Assembly (NCBI GenBank): GCA_900316035.1
Contig: ONBI01000005.1
Location: 1-51,676, forward strand
Source: an uncultured Eubacteriales bacterium
Lineage (GTDB): Bacteria; Bacillota_I; Bacilli_A; RFN20; CAG-288
Direction of reading: 5' to 3'
Length of the DNA stretch: 51,676 nt
Shown in pieces: positions 16,199-24,989 of the stretch. The notes beneath the pieces are model-generated. The model did no database searches. It saw nothing but the letters and a program-made list of their open reading frames with translations, and was not told the DNA's origin. A program made the translations under genes and the position numbers. How positions within the stretch are numbered: position 1 is the stretch's first letter; each line of letters starts with the position of its first letter.

Positions 16199-17287
16199 AT
16201 GGCAAAAACCAAAGCAGTCAATGCGGCGCCGGAAACTGACCCGGCTCAGGCGGAGAAAGATAAGGCCGTCGAAGCGACCTTAAAAGATATCCGCTCCTAT
16301 TTCAACGACAAGGGCATCATCATGAAGATGTCCGAACAGCCGACTGTCGATGTCGGAGTGATCCCCACCGGATCTCTTTTGATTGATGCCGCTTTAGGAG
16401 TAGGTGGTTATCCGAGAGGAAGAATCGTCGAAATCTATGGTCCGGAATCTTCCGGTAAGACGACCCTTGCTCTGGAAGCGATTGCCCAGGTGCAGAAATT
16501 AGGTGGAAGAGCTGCCTATATCGATGCCGAACATGCGATCGACCCCGAATATTCGAAAGCCTTAGGCGTCAATGTCGATGACCTTATCCTTTCCCAGCCG
16601 GACTATGGCGAACAGGCGATGGAAATCGTCGATATGCTTGCCAAATCCAACGCGATCGATCTCATCGTCGTCGATTCCGTCGCTGCCTTGATCCCTAAGG
16701 CAGAACTCGAAGGGACTTTCGAAGATTCTTCCGTCGGCTTACAGGCGCGTCTCATGTCGAAATCGCTCCGTAAGCTTGCCGGTGTCTTAGCAAAATCCAA
16801 CTGCACCGTCATCTTCATCAACCAGCTCCGTGAGAAAGTCGGTGTCATGTACGGTAACCCGGAGACGACAACCGGTGGCCGTGCCTTGAAGTTCTATGCG
16901 ACGATCCGTATCGAAATTCGCAAGGCCGAACCGATCAAACAGGGCGATAAAGTCTTAGGAAACTATGTCAATGTGAAGGTCGTCAAGAACAAGGTCGCCC
17001 CGCCGTACCGTTCCTGCAAGGTCGAACTGATCTACGGAAAAGGTATCCTGCTCGACCATGAACTTGCGACTCTCGCGGTCGATTTCGGAATCATCGAAAA
17101 GTCCGGTTCCTGGTTCTCCTATCAGGGAGAAAGACTTGGACAAGGTATCACATCTGTCTTCGATTGGATGAAAGCCAACCCCGACATCTCCTCAAAAATT
17201 GAGGATGCTGTGAAAGCCAAGATGGGCAATAAGCCGGTACCTCCGGCCGAAGACGATCCGGGTGACGAAACACCGGAAGAAAACTGA
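16199..17287 (+). CDS. recA: Recombinase RecA
   Basis: RecA forms filaments on single-stranded DNA, drives strand exchange and triggers LexA cleavage. The 362-aa protein has Walker A GPESSGKT (81-88), Walker [11 protein letters not shown], the L1 and L2 DNA-binding loops (the second containing [20 protein letters not shown]), and the usual acidic C-terminus. A 22-residue Ala/Lys/Glu-rich stretch precedes the typical N-terminal helix, slightly longer than in Bacillus. SD GAAGGAG. No canonical Gram-positive LexA box (GAAC-N4-GTTC) is seen upstream. A terminator follows. Confidence 0.98.
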   Translation: MAKTKAVNAAPETDPAQAEKDKAVEATLKDIRSYFNDKGIIMKMSEQPTVDVGVIPTGSLLIDAALGVGGYPRGRIVEIYGPESSGKTTLALEAIAQVQKLGGRAAYIDAEHAIDPEYSKALGVNVDDLILSQPDYGEQAMEIVDMLAKSNAIDLIVVDSVAALIPKAELEGTFEDSSVGLQARLMSKSLRKLAGVLAKSNCTVIFINQLREKVGVMYGNPETTTGGRALKFYATIRIEIRKAEPIKQGDKVLGNYVNVKVVKNKVAPPYRSCKVELIYGKGILLDHELATLAVDFGIIEKSGSWFSYQGERLGQGITSVFDWMKANPDISSKIEDAVKAKMGNKPVPPAEDDPGDETPEEN

Positions 17288-17300
17288 AGCAGTCAAGGAA

Positions 17301-17330
17301 GGGAATCTCGCAAATGAGGTTCCCTTTTTC
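17301..17330 (+). terminator. Terminator after recA
   Basis: GGGAATCTC (17301-17309) pairs with GAGGTTCCC (17316-17324) with one T-G wobble, and TTTTT follows. Confidence 0.9.
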
Positions 17331-17406
17331 TGTTGGAAAAGAAAGGGAGCATTAGACAACCGATACAATTCCGAAAGTTTTCCTCCGAGGAAGAGGGGTG
17401 TTGGTT

Positions 17407-17412
17407 TATAAT
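17407..17412 (+). promoter_or_regulatory. -10 box for rny, defining a long leader
   Basis: TATAAT is the best promoter element in the recA-rny gap; no clear -35 is seen. If used, the rny mRNA has a leader of about 190 nt containing the structures listed below. Confidence 0.4.
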
Positions 17413-17418
17413 AGGTCG

Positions 17419-17441
17419 ACACGAAGTTACTCGCTTTGTGT
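17419..17441 (+). promoter_or_regulatory. Hairpin at the 5' end of the rny leader
   Basis: ACACGAAG (17419-17426) pairs with CTTTGTGT (17434-17441), an 8-bp stem with one G-T wobble and a 7-nt loop, starting about at the predicted transcript end. It could protect the RNA or take part in the attenuator downstream. Confidence 0.45.
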
Positions 17442-17556
17442 TTAATATAGAAAAGATTTGATGTAAGATTCTGCGGAAAAGATATAGGTTTTCTACTTTT
17501 TTCTCCCAAAATTATCTTTTTCTCCTATAAAATCAAAAATCTTTCTTAGACCGAGT

Positions 17557-17595
17557 AGGTTTACGAGCGGTGAACCTTTTTTATGCCGACCGCTC
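17557..17595 (+). promoter_or_regulatory. Candidate terminator/anti-terminator switch before rny
   Basis: AGGTTTAC (17557-17564) pairs with GTGAACCT (17570-17577) around the loop GAGCG, and a run of six T (17577-17582) follows: an intrinsic terminator only about 30 nt before the rny start. GAGCGGT (17565-17571), formed by that loop and the first bases of the 3' arm, is perfectly complementary to ACCGCTC (17589-17595), directly upstream of the SD. The two structures are mutually exclusive, which is the hallmark of an attenuator. Confidence 0.55.
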
Positions 17596-17610
17596 AGAAA
17601 GGAACATTTT

Positions 17611-19164
17611 ATGACCACTTTAGCTTGGGTGTTCTTAGCCCTGATGATCGTCGCCATCCTCGTCGCTATCGGTGCTATCCTCTTCCCCTTCTTCCAGAAG
17701 AAAAGAGCCAGTAAGACCGCCGAGAAGATCGTCGATGATGCTAATGTCAAAGCCGAAAAGATCTTAGCCAACGCCAAGATCGAAGGAAAGAACACCGTCG
17801 ATGAGATGAAGAAGAATGCCGATAAGGATATCGCGGAGCGTAAACAGACGATTGTCGCCAGTGAACAGAAACTCGATAACCGCGAAGCTGCTCTCGATAA
17901 GAGAGAGGATGCGATCATCACCCGCGAAGCCCAGATCGACCAGAAGAGAAGCGAATACGAACAGAAGATCGCTGCTTTAGATGAGAAGGAAAAGGATTTA
18001 CAGACGAAGATCGATTCGATCATCGTCGAACTCCAGAAAGTCGCCAATATGTCGATTGAAGACGCGCAGAAGGAGTTGATGGCCCGCGTCGAAGAAAAAG
18101 AGATGAAGAGAATCGCTCTTTATAAAGAGCAGATGGAAGAGGAAGCTCAGTCTCAGGCCGAAGATAAAGCTAAGACCTTACTTGCCCTTTCGATGGAGAA
18201 GTATGCTCAGGATGTCACCTGCGAACATAACTCCTCGACCGTCGCTCTTCCTTCCGATGAGATGAAGGGAAGAATCATCGGCCGTGAAGGTCGTAACATC
18301 AAGTCGATGGAACAGCTCTTCGGTGTCTCTTTGATCATCGATGATACCCCGGAGACTCTCACGGTCTCCTGCTTCGATCCTATCCGCCGTGAGAAAGCAA
18401 AGCTCACTTTGGAAGCTTTGATCCGCGATGGCCGTATCCAGCCTGGCAGAATCGAAGACCTCTATACCAAGATCAGTCAGGAATTCGACGATTCGCTCCG
18501 CCGTATCGGCGAACAGACCGTCTTTAAGCTCGGTTTACCGCGTATCAACGCCGGCCTCTATCCTTATATCGGTAGACTCAAGTACCGTACTTCCTATGGT
18601 CAGAACGTCCTCGACCATTCGATCCAGGTCGCTTACCTCGCTTCCGTCATGGCTAGCGAATTAGGTCAGGATCCGGTGATGGCAAAACGCGCCGGTCTTC
18701 TCCACGATATCGGTAAATCGATCGATGCCGAACAGGAAGGAAGCCATGTCCAGTTAGGTAGCATGCTCGCCAAGAAATTCGGTGAGCCGGATGTCGTCAT
18801 CAACGCAATCGAATCCCACCACGGCGATGTGCCGAAGAAGTACATCATCTCCGAACTTGTCACGGCTGCCGATACGCTCTCTGCCGCCCGTCCGGGTGCC
18901 AGAAGTGAAACCCTTGAGACCTATATCAAGCGTCTGGAACAGCTCGAGACCATCTGCAAATCCTTCGACGGCGTTCAGTCGTCCTATGCCTTGCAGTCCG
19001 GTCGTGATGTCCGCGTCATGGTCGTACCGGAGAAGATCTCGGATGAAGACGCCAAGGTCTTAGCCGTTCAGATCCGCGACAAGATCGAAAGCGATATGCA
19101 GTTCCCCGGCCAGATCAAGGTCTCGGTCATCCGTGAGACGAGAGCGGTCGAAATCGCGAAGTAG
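17611..19164 (+). CDS. rny: Ribonuclease Y
   Basis: RNase Y is the membrane-bound endoribonuclease that starts mRNA decay in many Firmicutes. The 517-aa protein has an N-terminal membrane anchor (about 3-26), a long Lys/Glu-rich coiled coil (about 30-200), a KH RNA-binding domain with GRIIGREGRNIKSMEQLFGV (about 214-233), and an HD catalytic domain in which HDIGKS near residue 365 supplies the metal ligands. All domains are intact. SD GAAAGGA. The leader has a possible attenuator, so the gene may control its own expression. ymdB follows after 8 nt. Confidence 0.97.
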   Translation: MTTLAWVFLALMIVAILVAIGAILFPFFQKKRASKTAEKIVDDANVKAEKILANAKIEGKNTVDEMKKNADKDIAERKQTIVASEQKLDNREAALDKREDAIITREAQIDQKRSEYEQKIAALDEKEKDLQTKIDSIIVELQKVANMSIEDAQKELMARVEEKEMKRIALYKEQMEEEAQSQAEDKAKTLLALSMEKYAQDVTCEHNSSTVALPSDEMKGRIIGREGRNIKSMEQLFGVSLIIDDTPETLTVSCFDPIRREKAKLTLEALIRDGRIQPGRIEDLYTKISQEFDDSLRRIGEQTVFKLGLPRINAGLYPYIGRLKYRTSYGQNVLDHSIQVAYLASVMASELGQDPVMAKRAGLLHDIGKSIDAEQEGSHVQLGSMLAKKFGEPDVVINAIESHHGDVPKKYIISELVTAADTLSAARPGARSETLETYIKRLEQLETICKSFDGVQSSYALQSGRDVRVMVVPEKISDEDAKVLAVQIRDKIESDMQFPGQIKVSVIRETRAVEIAK

Positions 19165-19172
19165 GTCTGTAT

Positions 19173-19979
19173 ATGAAAAGCCAGATCCGCTTGCTCTTCC
19201 TCGGTGATATCGTCGGGCCGTTAGGAAGAAAAGCCGTGAAGAAGTATCTTGCTTTCCATAAGGAAAAAGACGGGATCGATTTCGTTATCGCCAATGGCGA
19301 AAACACTACCCACGGTCATGGGCTCAGCTACGATCATTATCTTGAACTAGTCAACGACGGTATCGATGTTCTCACTTCCGGAAACCATTTTTTCGGAGCG
19401 AGCGATGCTTTACGGAAAGCCGATAGCATGCCAAACGCTCTTCGCCCTTATAACTTCGATCCTTCGGTTCCGGGAAAAGGAAGTGCTCTCTTCACTACCA
19501 AAGACGGTTTTCCGATAAGAGTTACAAACCTCATCGGAAGAGTCTTCCTCAACGGTGCCCAGAGCAATCCTTTCTACGCCTTAGATGAGATCCTCAAGAT
19601 GGACGAAGGAAAGAGAATCATCCACTTCGTCGACTTCCATGCGGAAGCTACCGCCGAGAAAAGATGTCTTGCCGAATACGGAGACGGAAGAATCACCGCT
19701 TTGATCGGAACCCATACCCATGTGCAGACTAACGATCCTCATCTCTTAAATAAAGGCACATTCTTCCTCAGCGATGCCGGGATGAACGGCGCTTACGATT
19801 CTTCCTTAGGAGACGATGTGACAGGCGCGATGATGCGTACGATGACCGGAATCCCGCAGAAGTACGATGTCCCTAGAGCCGGTAAGATGCTGGTAAACGG
19901 TGTTCTTCTTGATATCTCTACGGATACTTGCCAGGTAGTCTCTTATCACCTTATCAACGAGACACTCGAAGACGATTGA
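19173..19979 (+). CDS. ymdB: YmdB-type metallophosphodiesterase (2',3'-cyclic nucleotide)
   Basis: The 268-aa enzyme belongs to the YmdB family of calcineurin-like phosphodiesterases that act on cyclic nucleotides and affect biofilm and motility choices in Bacillus. Metal-binding motifs are FLGDIVG (about 10-16), IANGENTTHGHGLS (about 38-51), TSGNHFF (about 69-75) and GTHTHVQTND (about 178-187), matching the family. The rny-ymdB-spoVS order is conserved in Bacilli, where RNase Y and YmdB are functionally connected. A strong terminator follows. Confidence 0.94.
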   Translation: MKSQIRLLFLGDIVGPLGRKAVKKYLAFHKEKDGIDFVIANGENTTHGHGLSYDHYLELVNDGIDVLTSGNHFFGASDALRKADSMPNALRPYNFDPSVPGKGSALFTTKDGFPIRVTNLIGRVFLNGAQSNPFYALDEILKMDEGKRIIHFVDFHAEATAEKRCLAEYGDGRITALIGTHTHVQTNDPHLLNKGTFFLSDAGMNGAYDSSLGDDVTGAMMRTMTGIPQKYDVPRAGKMLVNGVLLDISTDTCQVVSYHLINETLEDD

Positions 19980-19991
19980 TAGAATCCTTTT

Positions 19992-20027
19992 AACAGCCAC
20001 GAAGCCCTGTGCCGTGGCTGTTTTCTT
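19992..20027 (+). terminator. Terminator after ymdB
   Basis: ACAGCCACG (19993-20001) pairs perfectly with CGTGGCTGT (20013-20021), followed by TTTCTTT. Confidence 0.92.
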
Positions 20028-20109
20028 TGGTCAAAGAAGTTGCGAAGACAGGGGAGATTTCCTTATTTTCAGAGAATCTGGCAACAAATGTCATGCTAGT
20101 TCTTTGTCG

Positions 20110-20159
20110 TTTGCCTAAAAACGTAAAAGACTTATCGGAAGGCAAAGGGGGAATTTGCC
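20110..20159. promoter_or_regulatory. Three-part TTTGCC / GGCAAA / TTTGCC element upstream of spoVS
   Basis: TTTGCC (20110-20115), GGCAAA (20141-20146) and TTTGCC (20154-20159) lie upstream of the spoVS promoter. The middle copy can pair with either neighbour. As it precedes the -35 box it is more likely a DNA site for a regulator than an RNA structure. No protein is known to me for this sequence. Confidence 0.35.
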
Positions 20160-20179
20160 CATGTTTGCGTGATTCTGCA

Positions 20180-20207
20180 TTGTAAACAGGTCAAAAACTT
20201 GTATAAT
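20180..20207 (+). promoter_or_regulatory. spoVS promoter
   Basis: TTGTAA (20180-20185) and TATAAT (20202-20207), 16 bp apart, form a sigma-A-type promoter with a leader of about 20 nt carrying AAGAAGG. Confidence 0.7.
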
Positions 20208-20234
20208 GAATAGCAGGAAAGAAGGTTACCCTAA

Positions 20235-20576
20235 ATGACAACATTAAAGGCAAGTGGAAACACTCAAATTCAGAAATTAGCTGGTGCGATTGCTGGCAAC
20301 ATCCGTCAGGAAGGTGCTGTTCAGATCTCTTTGGTCGGCGCTTCGGCGCTCAATCAGGCAATCAAGGCCTGCATCGTTGCTAGACGTTTCTTAAAGGACG
20401 ATCAGACTCCGTCCGATATCGTTGTTCAGCCGGAGTTCTTAATGCAGAACTTCTCTGAGCCGTCTGCTACCGAAAGCAGAGAAGTCACCACCATCATGCT
20501 CCACATCAAGAAGACCGAGTTCGATCCGAACAATGCGGTCTCCTCGGATGTTCCGCAGCACGAAGAAGCCAAGTAA
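20235..20576 (+). CDS. spoVS: Stage V sporulation protein S
   Basis: SpoVS is a small Alba-like protein, named for a Bacillus sporulation defect but also found in many non-sporulating bacteria. The family core is clear: LKASGNTQIQKLAGAIAG (about 4-21), then VGASALNQAIKACIVARRFL (about 35-54), and a C-terminal MLHIKKTE strand. At 113 aa it is longer than the usual 86 because of an acidic C-terminal tail. Its neighbours (rny-ymdB before, miaB after) are as in Bacillus. No other sporulation gene is in the window, so a nucleic-acid-related housekeeping role is plausible. Confidence 0.93.
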   Translation: MTTLKASGNTQIQKLAGAIAGNIRQEGAVQISLVGASALNQAIKACIVARRFLKDDQTPSDIVVQPEFLMQNFSEPSATESREVTTIMLHIKKTEFDPNNAVSSDVPQHEEAK

Positions 20577-20588
20577 AGAGTTCTTCCG

Positions 20589-22046
20589 ATGAAAAAGACC
20601 CGTCTCGTCTCCCTTCCTAATCTAAAGGAGGCTGCGAAACGGAATCCGGAAGAGAAAAGTCTGGTTGAAAAGGTTGATAGCAAACCTACGTCTTTCCTTG
20701 TCTCTTGGGGGCAGGGAAAGACGTTTTGCATTCGTACCTATGGTTGCCAGGCAAACGTCCGTGATTCCGAGATTCTGCGCGGCTATCTTCTTGCTCTCGG
20801 CATGAAGGAGCAGGAAGAGTTTTTAGGTGCTGATCTGATTCTTTTCAATACCTGCGCGATCCGTGAAAATGCCGAGAATCATCTTTATGGAGAACTCGGT
20901 AGAGCCAAAGAGGCCTATGAAAAGAATCCCGAAACCATCATCGGGGTCTGCGGATGCGTGATGCAGGAAGAGTTTGCCGTCAAATACATCCTGCATCATT
21001 TCCCGTTTGTCTCTCTGATCTTCGGAACCAACAACCTCACGAATTTCTATTCTTTACTCGATGATTGCTTGGAACATAACGAAAACATCGTCGATGTCCG
21101 CTCTAATTCCGACCTGGTTCCGGAAGGTCTTCCGGAAGGAAGTCAGGCAAGAGAATCGAAAGTCACGGCTTTCGTCAATATCATGTACGGATGCAATAAG
21201 TTCTGCACCTATTGTATCGTTCCTTTCACCAGAGGCAGAGAACGCAGCCGGAAGGCCGAAGATATTCTTGCCGAGGTCAATTGCCTCAAGGAGCAAGGAT
21301 ATAAGCAGGTCACTCTGCTTGGACAGAACGTCGATGCCTATGGAAAAGATTTCGGAGACGATTATGCCTTTGCTTCTTTATTAGAGAAAGTAGCTCAGAC
21401 CGGAATCGAACGCGTCCGTTTTGTCACTCCTTATCCTTCCGATTTCCGCGTCGAAGTCTTCGATGTGATGGCAAAGTATAAAAACATCATGCCTTTCCTT
21501 CATCTTCCGATTCAATCGGGAAGCAATTCCGTCCTCAAGAGAATGAACCGCCGATACACCAGAGAGCAGTATCTGGAGATCGTCCATCAGTTGAGAGAAA
21601 GATTACCGGATGTCTTCCTATCGACCGATATCATCGTCGGTTTCCCGAACGAGACCGATGAAGAATTCGAAGAGACACTCTCTTTAGTGAGAGAAGTCCG
21701 TTACGATGCCGCTTATACGTTCATCTTCTCTCCGCGCCCTGGAACCCCGGCTTACTTCATGAAAGATAAGACGCCGATGGAAGTGAAGCATAAGCGTTTC
21801 GATGCTTTGAAAGCTCTGATCGATGAACAGGCTACCGCCCGTGCTAACGAGTTTGTCGGAAAGGATGTAGAGGTTCTCTTTGAGAAGGTATCGGAAAAAG
21901 ATCCTTCCAGAATCTCCGGTTATGATCCTCATAACAAGCTTGTCCATGTCAAAGGAGATGCTTCTTTGATCGGCCAGATCCGTAAAGTCCATATCACCGA
22001 GAGTCACACCTATTCTCTTTTAGGAGAGCTCATGGATGAAGATTGA
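20589..22046 (+). CDS. miaB: tRNA-2-methylthio-N6-(dimethylallyl)adenosine synthase MiaB
   Basis: MiaB adds a methylthio group to i6A37 of tRNAs reading UNN codons. The 485-aa protein has the N-terminal MTTase domain with cysteines in TYGCQANVRDSE (about 47-58), FNTCAIRENAE and GVCGCVMQEE; a radical-SAM core with YGCNKFCTYCIVPFTRG (CxxxCxxC, about 200-216); and a C-terminal TRAM domain. The whole set is intact. miaA, which makes its substrate, is about 5 kb downstream in the same gene run. The start follows the spoVS stop by 12 nt. The last codons overlap the next gene by 11 nt. Confidence 0.97.
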   Translation: MKKTRLVSLPNLKEAAKRNPEEKSLVEKVDSKPTSFLVSWGQGKTFCIRTYGCQANVRDSEILRGYLLALGMKEQEEFLGADLILFNTCAIRENAENHLYGELGRAKEAYEKNPETIIGVCGCVMQEEFAVKYILHHFPFVSLIFGTNNLTNFYSLLDDCLEHNENIVDVRSNSDLVPEGLPEGSQARESKVTAFVNIMYGCNKFCTYCIVPFTRGRERSRKAEDILAEVNCLKEQGYKQVTLLGQNVDAYGKDFGDDYAFASLLEKVAQTGIERVRFVTPYPSDFRVEVFDVMAKYKNIMPFLHLPIQSGSNSVLKRMNRRYTREQYLEIVHQLRERLPDVFLSTDIIVGFPNETDEEFEETLSLVREVRYDAAYTFIFSPRPGTPAYFMKDKTPMEVKHKRFDALKALIDEQATARANEFVGKDVEVLFEKVSEKDPSRISGYDPHNKLVHVKGDASLIGQIRKVHITESHTYSLLGELMDED

Positions 22047-22347
22047 AGATTGCCAAAAAGAAGCCGAGAAGCTTCTCGAAGATTTCAAAAACCTTGACCT
22101 TGTAAAAAGGTATCAGGCAGCAAAGAAATCCTTAGAAGAGAATGAAAGACTCTCTCTTCTCAAAAAGGAAAGAGAAGACCTTCAGCATTCTCTCCGTTTC
22201 TTCACCGGAGAAGAGAAAAAAGAAGGCTTCGAAAAAGCAAGAGAACTGGAAAAACAGTATCAGGAAGATCCGTTAGTCATCAACTACGAGACGCTCAAAG
22301 AAGAAGTCTATCAGCTCCTTGCTCCTTTGACGGAAGCAAATCTCTGA
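22036..22347 (+). CDS. YlbF/YmcA-family regulator
   Basis: The 103-aa, almost wholly helical protein is rich in Glu, Lys and Leu and belongs to the com_ylbF family (YlbF, YmcA/RicA). In Bacillus, YlbF, YmcA and YaaT form a complex that assists RNase Y in maturing polycistronic mRNAs and affects competence, biofilm and sporulation. The position between miaB and mutS is that of ymcA, favouring the RicA orthologue. The start ATG lies inside the 3' end of miaB, 9 nt after AGGAG. Its clustering with rny is consistent with a shared role. Confidence 0.82.
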   Translation: MKIEDCQKEAEKLLEDFKNLDLVKRYQAAKKSLEENERLSLLKKEREDLQHSLRFFTGEEKKEGFEKARELEKQYQEDPLVINYETLKEEVYQLLAPLTEANL

Positions 22348-22364
22348 TTCTCTTAGATACGTAT

Positions 22365-22413
22365 TCTCTCTTTTGTAGGTTAGCGCTTCGCTTTCCTTGG
22401 AAGAGAGATTTTT
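22365..22413 (+). terminator. Terminator before mutS
   Basis: TCTCTCTT (22365-22372) pairs with AAGAGAGA (22401-22408); a smaller AGCG/CGCT hairpin sits in the loop and TTTTT follows. It separates the ylbF-type gene from mutS. Confidence 0.65.
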
Positions 22414-22414
22414 C

Positions 22415-22420
22415 TATAAT
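22415..22420 (+). promoter_or_regulatory. -10 box of mutS
   Basis: TATAAT begins two bases after the T-run of the preceding terminator. No strong -35. The leader is about 22 nt with the SD GAGGAA. Confidence 0.5.
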
Positions 22421-22448
22421 AAAAAGAACTCATTTTCACAGAGGAATT

Positions 22449-24989
22449 ATGGCAAAAACAACGAAGAAGGAAGAGACCTTCACCCCGATGGTGGAGCAGT
22501 ATCTCTCTTTTAAGAAACAATACGGATCGATCATCCTTTTCTTCCGCATCGGCGATTTCTATGAGATGTTCCTTGACGATGCTCAGATCGCCAGCAAGGA
22601 ACTCGAGCTTTTCTTGACCAAGAAAGCCTGCGGAAACGGCAAATTCATCCCGATGTGCGGTATTCCCCATCACGCCTATCTCCAGTACGCCCAGAAGCTC
22701 ATCGACCGCGGCTATAAAGTCGCTATCGTCGAGCAGGTAGAAGACCCGAAACTCGCTAAGAAACTCGTCAAACGTGATGTCATCCAGATCATCACTCCAG
22801 GTGCTAACCTCGATGTCTCGACCAATGAGAATAACTATATCGCTTCCTTAGAGAACACGCCGAAACAGGCCTTTTTAGCCTACGCCGATATCTCGACCGG
22901 TGAAATGAAAGTCATCTCCTTAGAAAGCAGCAAAGAAAGAATCCTGGAAAAGCTTCTCTCTTTGGAGATCAAGGAACTTGTTCTTCCGACCGATATCGAT
23001 GCTACTTTAGCGGTATATCTGAAAGAGAATTCTAACGTCTGTCTTTCTTACTATAACGATACGACCGTCTCACTTGAGACCGATCCTCTCTTTGCCAATT
23101 TAGCCGATCCCCGTGAAATCAATGCCGCCGCCCGTCTATATAACTACCTCAAGAATATGGAGAGACGTGATCTCACCTATTTCAAACCGGCCGTGAACCT
23201 GATGGAGCAGAAGACGATGAAGATCGATTATTCCGCCCAGGCCAACATGGAGTTAGTCAAATCCTTAGACGGTAAAACCTTCGGAACTCTTTACTGGTTA
23301 TTGAATCAGACGAAGACTCCGATGGGTGCACGTTATCTTAAAGCCCAGATTGTCGCTCCCTCGGCTTCCCAGAAGGAGATTGAACGGAGACTCAATCTCA
23401 CCGACGGCTTCGTCCGCCATTATCTCGAACGGGAGAACCTCCGCAAAGATCTCGATTCCGTCTTTGATATGGAACGTCTTATCGCCCGTATGGGTTATGA
23501 AAACTGCAACGGCCACGATCTTCTTCAGCTGAAACGTTCCTTGCAGGTCATTCCTGCTTTGAAAAGGGACTTAGCTCCGATCACCGATGTTCCGGAGCTG
23601 AAGGAAATTACTGCCAACTTAGGTGATTACGACCAACTTGTTTCCTTGTTAGAAAAGTCTATATCCGAAGATTGTCCTTTAACCATCACCGAAGGGGGTA
23701 TCTTCAAAAAAGGATATAATCCTCAGCTGGATGAACTCATCGACTTAACCAGCGACGCCAAAGAGTGGATCGCACAGCTTGAGCAGAAAGAAAAGGAACG
23801 CACCGGTATCAAGAACCTCCGTGTCGGCTATACGACGGTCTTCGGTTACTATATCGAAGTCAGTGCCGGGCAGGTCAATCTCGTCAAACCGGAATACGGT
23901 TATATCCGAAAACAGACCCTGACCACCGGGGAACGTTACATCACTCCGGAACTCAAAGAGAAGGAAGACCATATCTTAAGAGCCAAAGACGAGAGAATGT
24001 CTTTGGAATATAAGCTCTTCAAGGAACTGCGGAAGACGATTTCCCAGTACACCGATTCGATTCAGAGAACTTCGAACGCTCTTGCCGAACTCGATTATTT
24101 CCTCACGCTCGCTTTTGTTGCCAGTGAGAATAACTATGTCCGTCCTCATTTCAACGGCGAAAACGAAGTGAGAGTCATCGAAGCAAGACATCCGATTCTC
24201 GAAAAAGCGATGCCGGGATCTCTCTTTGTCGCCAATGACTACCTCATCGATAAAGATACCGATGTCCTCATCATCACCGGTCCGAATATGGGTGGTAAAT
24301 CCACCTATATGAAGGAGTTCGGCCTGATCGTGATACTCGCGCAGATCGGTTCCTTTGTTCCGGCGAAAGAATGCTCGCTTCCTGTCTTCGATTCTCTTTA
24401 TACCCGTATCGGCGCTAGCGATAACCTCATCAAAGGTCAGTCGACCTTTATGACCGAAATGAGTGAAGTTGCGGAGGCTCTGCAATCGGCTACTTCTTCT
24501 TCGCTATTCCTCTTTGATGAAATCGGAAGAGGTACCGCTACCTTTGATGGTATGGCAATCGCTCAATCCATCATCGAATATATCGTCACTCACGTCCATG
24601 CAAAGACTTTCTTCTCCACCCATTATCACGAGATTACGAAACTTTCCGAGAAGATTTCTGCTGTGAAGAATATCCACTGCGAAGTCAGTGAGGACAATGG
24701 CAAAGTCACTTTCCTTTACAAGATGAAGGAAGGGAGCATGGATAAATCCTATGGTGTCAATGTCGCCCGTCTTGCCGGACTTCCCGATGAAATCACCGAC
24801 CGTGCCGAGGAGTTATTGACTTCCTTAGAACAGCAGTCTGCCGTCAAGAAAGATCAGATCCGCGAAATCAAGAAAGAGCCGGAGCAGAAAGATGAACTGA
24901 GAGAAGAGATCAAGCATCTCAACCCGATGGCACTTTCCCCGCTCGATGCACTTAACTATCTCATCGATCTGAAGAAGAGGGTCAAATAA
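22449..24989 (+). CDS. mutS: DNA mismatch repair protein MutS
   Basis: MutS dimers recognise mismatches and recruit MutL. The 846-aa protein begins with the mismatch-binding domain, including RIGDFYEMF (about 35-43), where the Phe-x-Glu wedge is present. Connector, lever and clamp domains follow, then the ATPase with Walker A GPNMGGKST (about 611-619), the Walker B/signature region FDEIGRGTATFDG and STHYHE. The C-terminus ends shortly after the helix-turn-helix, with no long beta-clamp tail. The stop overlaps the mutL start by one base (TAATG). Confidence 0.98.
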   Translation: MAKTTKKEETFTPMVEQYLSFKKQYGSIILFFRIGDFYEMFLDDAQIASKELELFLTKKACGNGKFIPMCGIPHHAYLQYAQKLIDRGYKVAIVEQVEDPKLAKKLVKRDVIQIITPGANLDVSTNENNYIASLENTPKQAFLAYADISTGEMKVISLESSKERILEKLLSLEIKELVLPTDIDATLAVYLKENSNVCLSYYNDTTVSLETDPLFANLADPREINAAARLYNYLKNMERRDLTYFKPAVNLMEQKTMKIDYSAQANMELVKSLDGKTFGTLYWLLNQTKTPMGARYLKAQIVAPSASQKEIERRLNLTDGFVRHYLERENLRKDLDSVFDMERLIARMGYENCNGHDLLQLKRSLQVIPALKRDLAPITDVPELKEITANLGDYDQLVSLLEKSISEDCPLTITEGGIFKKGYNPQLDELIDLTSDAKEWIAQLEQKEKERTGIKNLRVGYTTVFGYYIEVSAGQVNLVKPEYGYIRKQTLTTGERYITPELKEKEDHILRAKDERMSLEYKLFKELRKTISQYTDSIQRTSNALAELDYFLTLAFVASENNYVRPHFNGENEVRVIEARHPILEKAMPGSLFVANDYLIDKDTDVLIITGPNMGGKSTYMKEFGLIVILAQIGSFVPAKECSLPVFDSLYTRIGASDNLIKGQSTFMTEMSEVAEALQSATSSSLFLFDEIGRGTATFDGMAIAQSIIEYIVTHVHAKTFFSTHYHEITKLSEKISAVKNIHCEVSEDNGKVTFLYKMKEGSMDKSYGVNVARLAGLPDEITDRAEELLTSLEQQSAVKKDQIREIKKEPEQKDELREEIKHLNPMALSPLDALNYLIDLKKRVK

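Noticed and set aside
17413..17610. T-box or other known riboswitch in the rny leader
   Set aside because: No T-box bulge sequence, and no known ligand motif seen; reported only as an attenuator candidate.
17493..18047. 184-codon open frame opposite the rny 5' region
   Set aside because: Ser/Phe/Leu-rich complement of the Lys/Glu-rich coiled coil of RNase Y; no SD and no family.
20235..20576. SpoVS as proof that the organism sporulates
   Set aside because: SpoVS is widespread in non-sporulating bacteria and no other sporulation gene is in the window.
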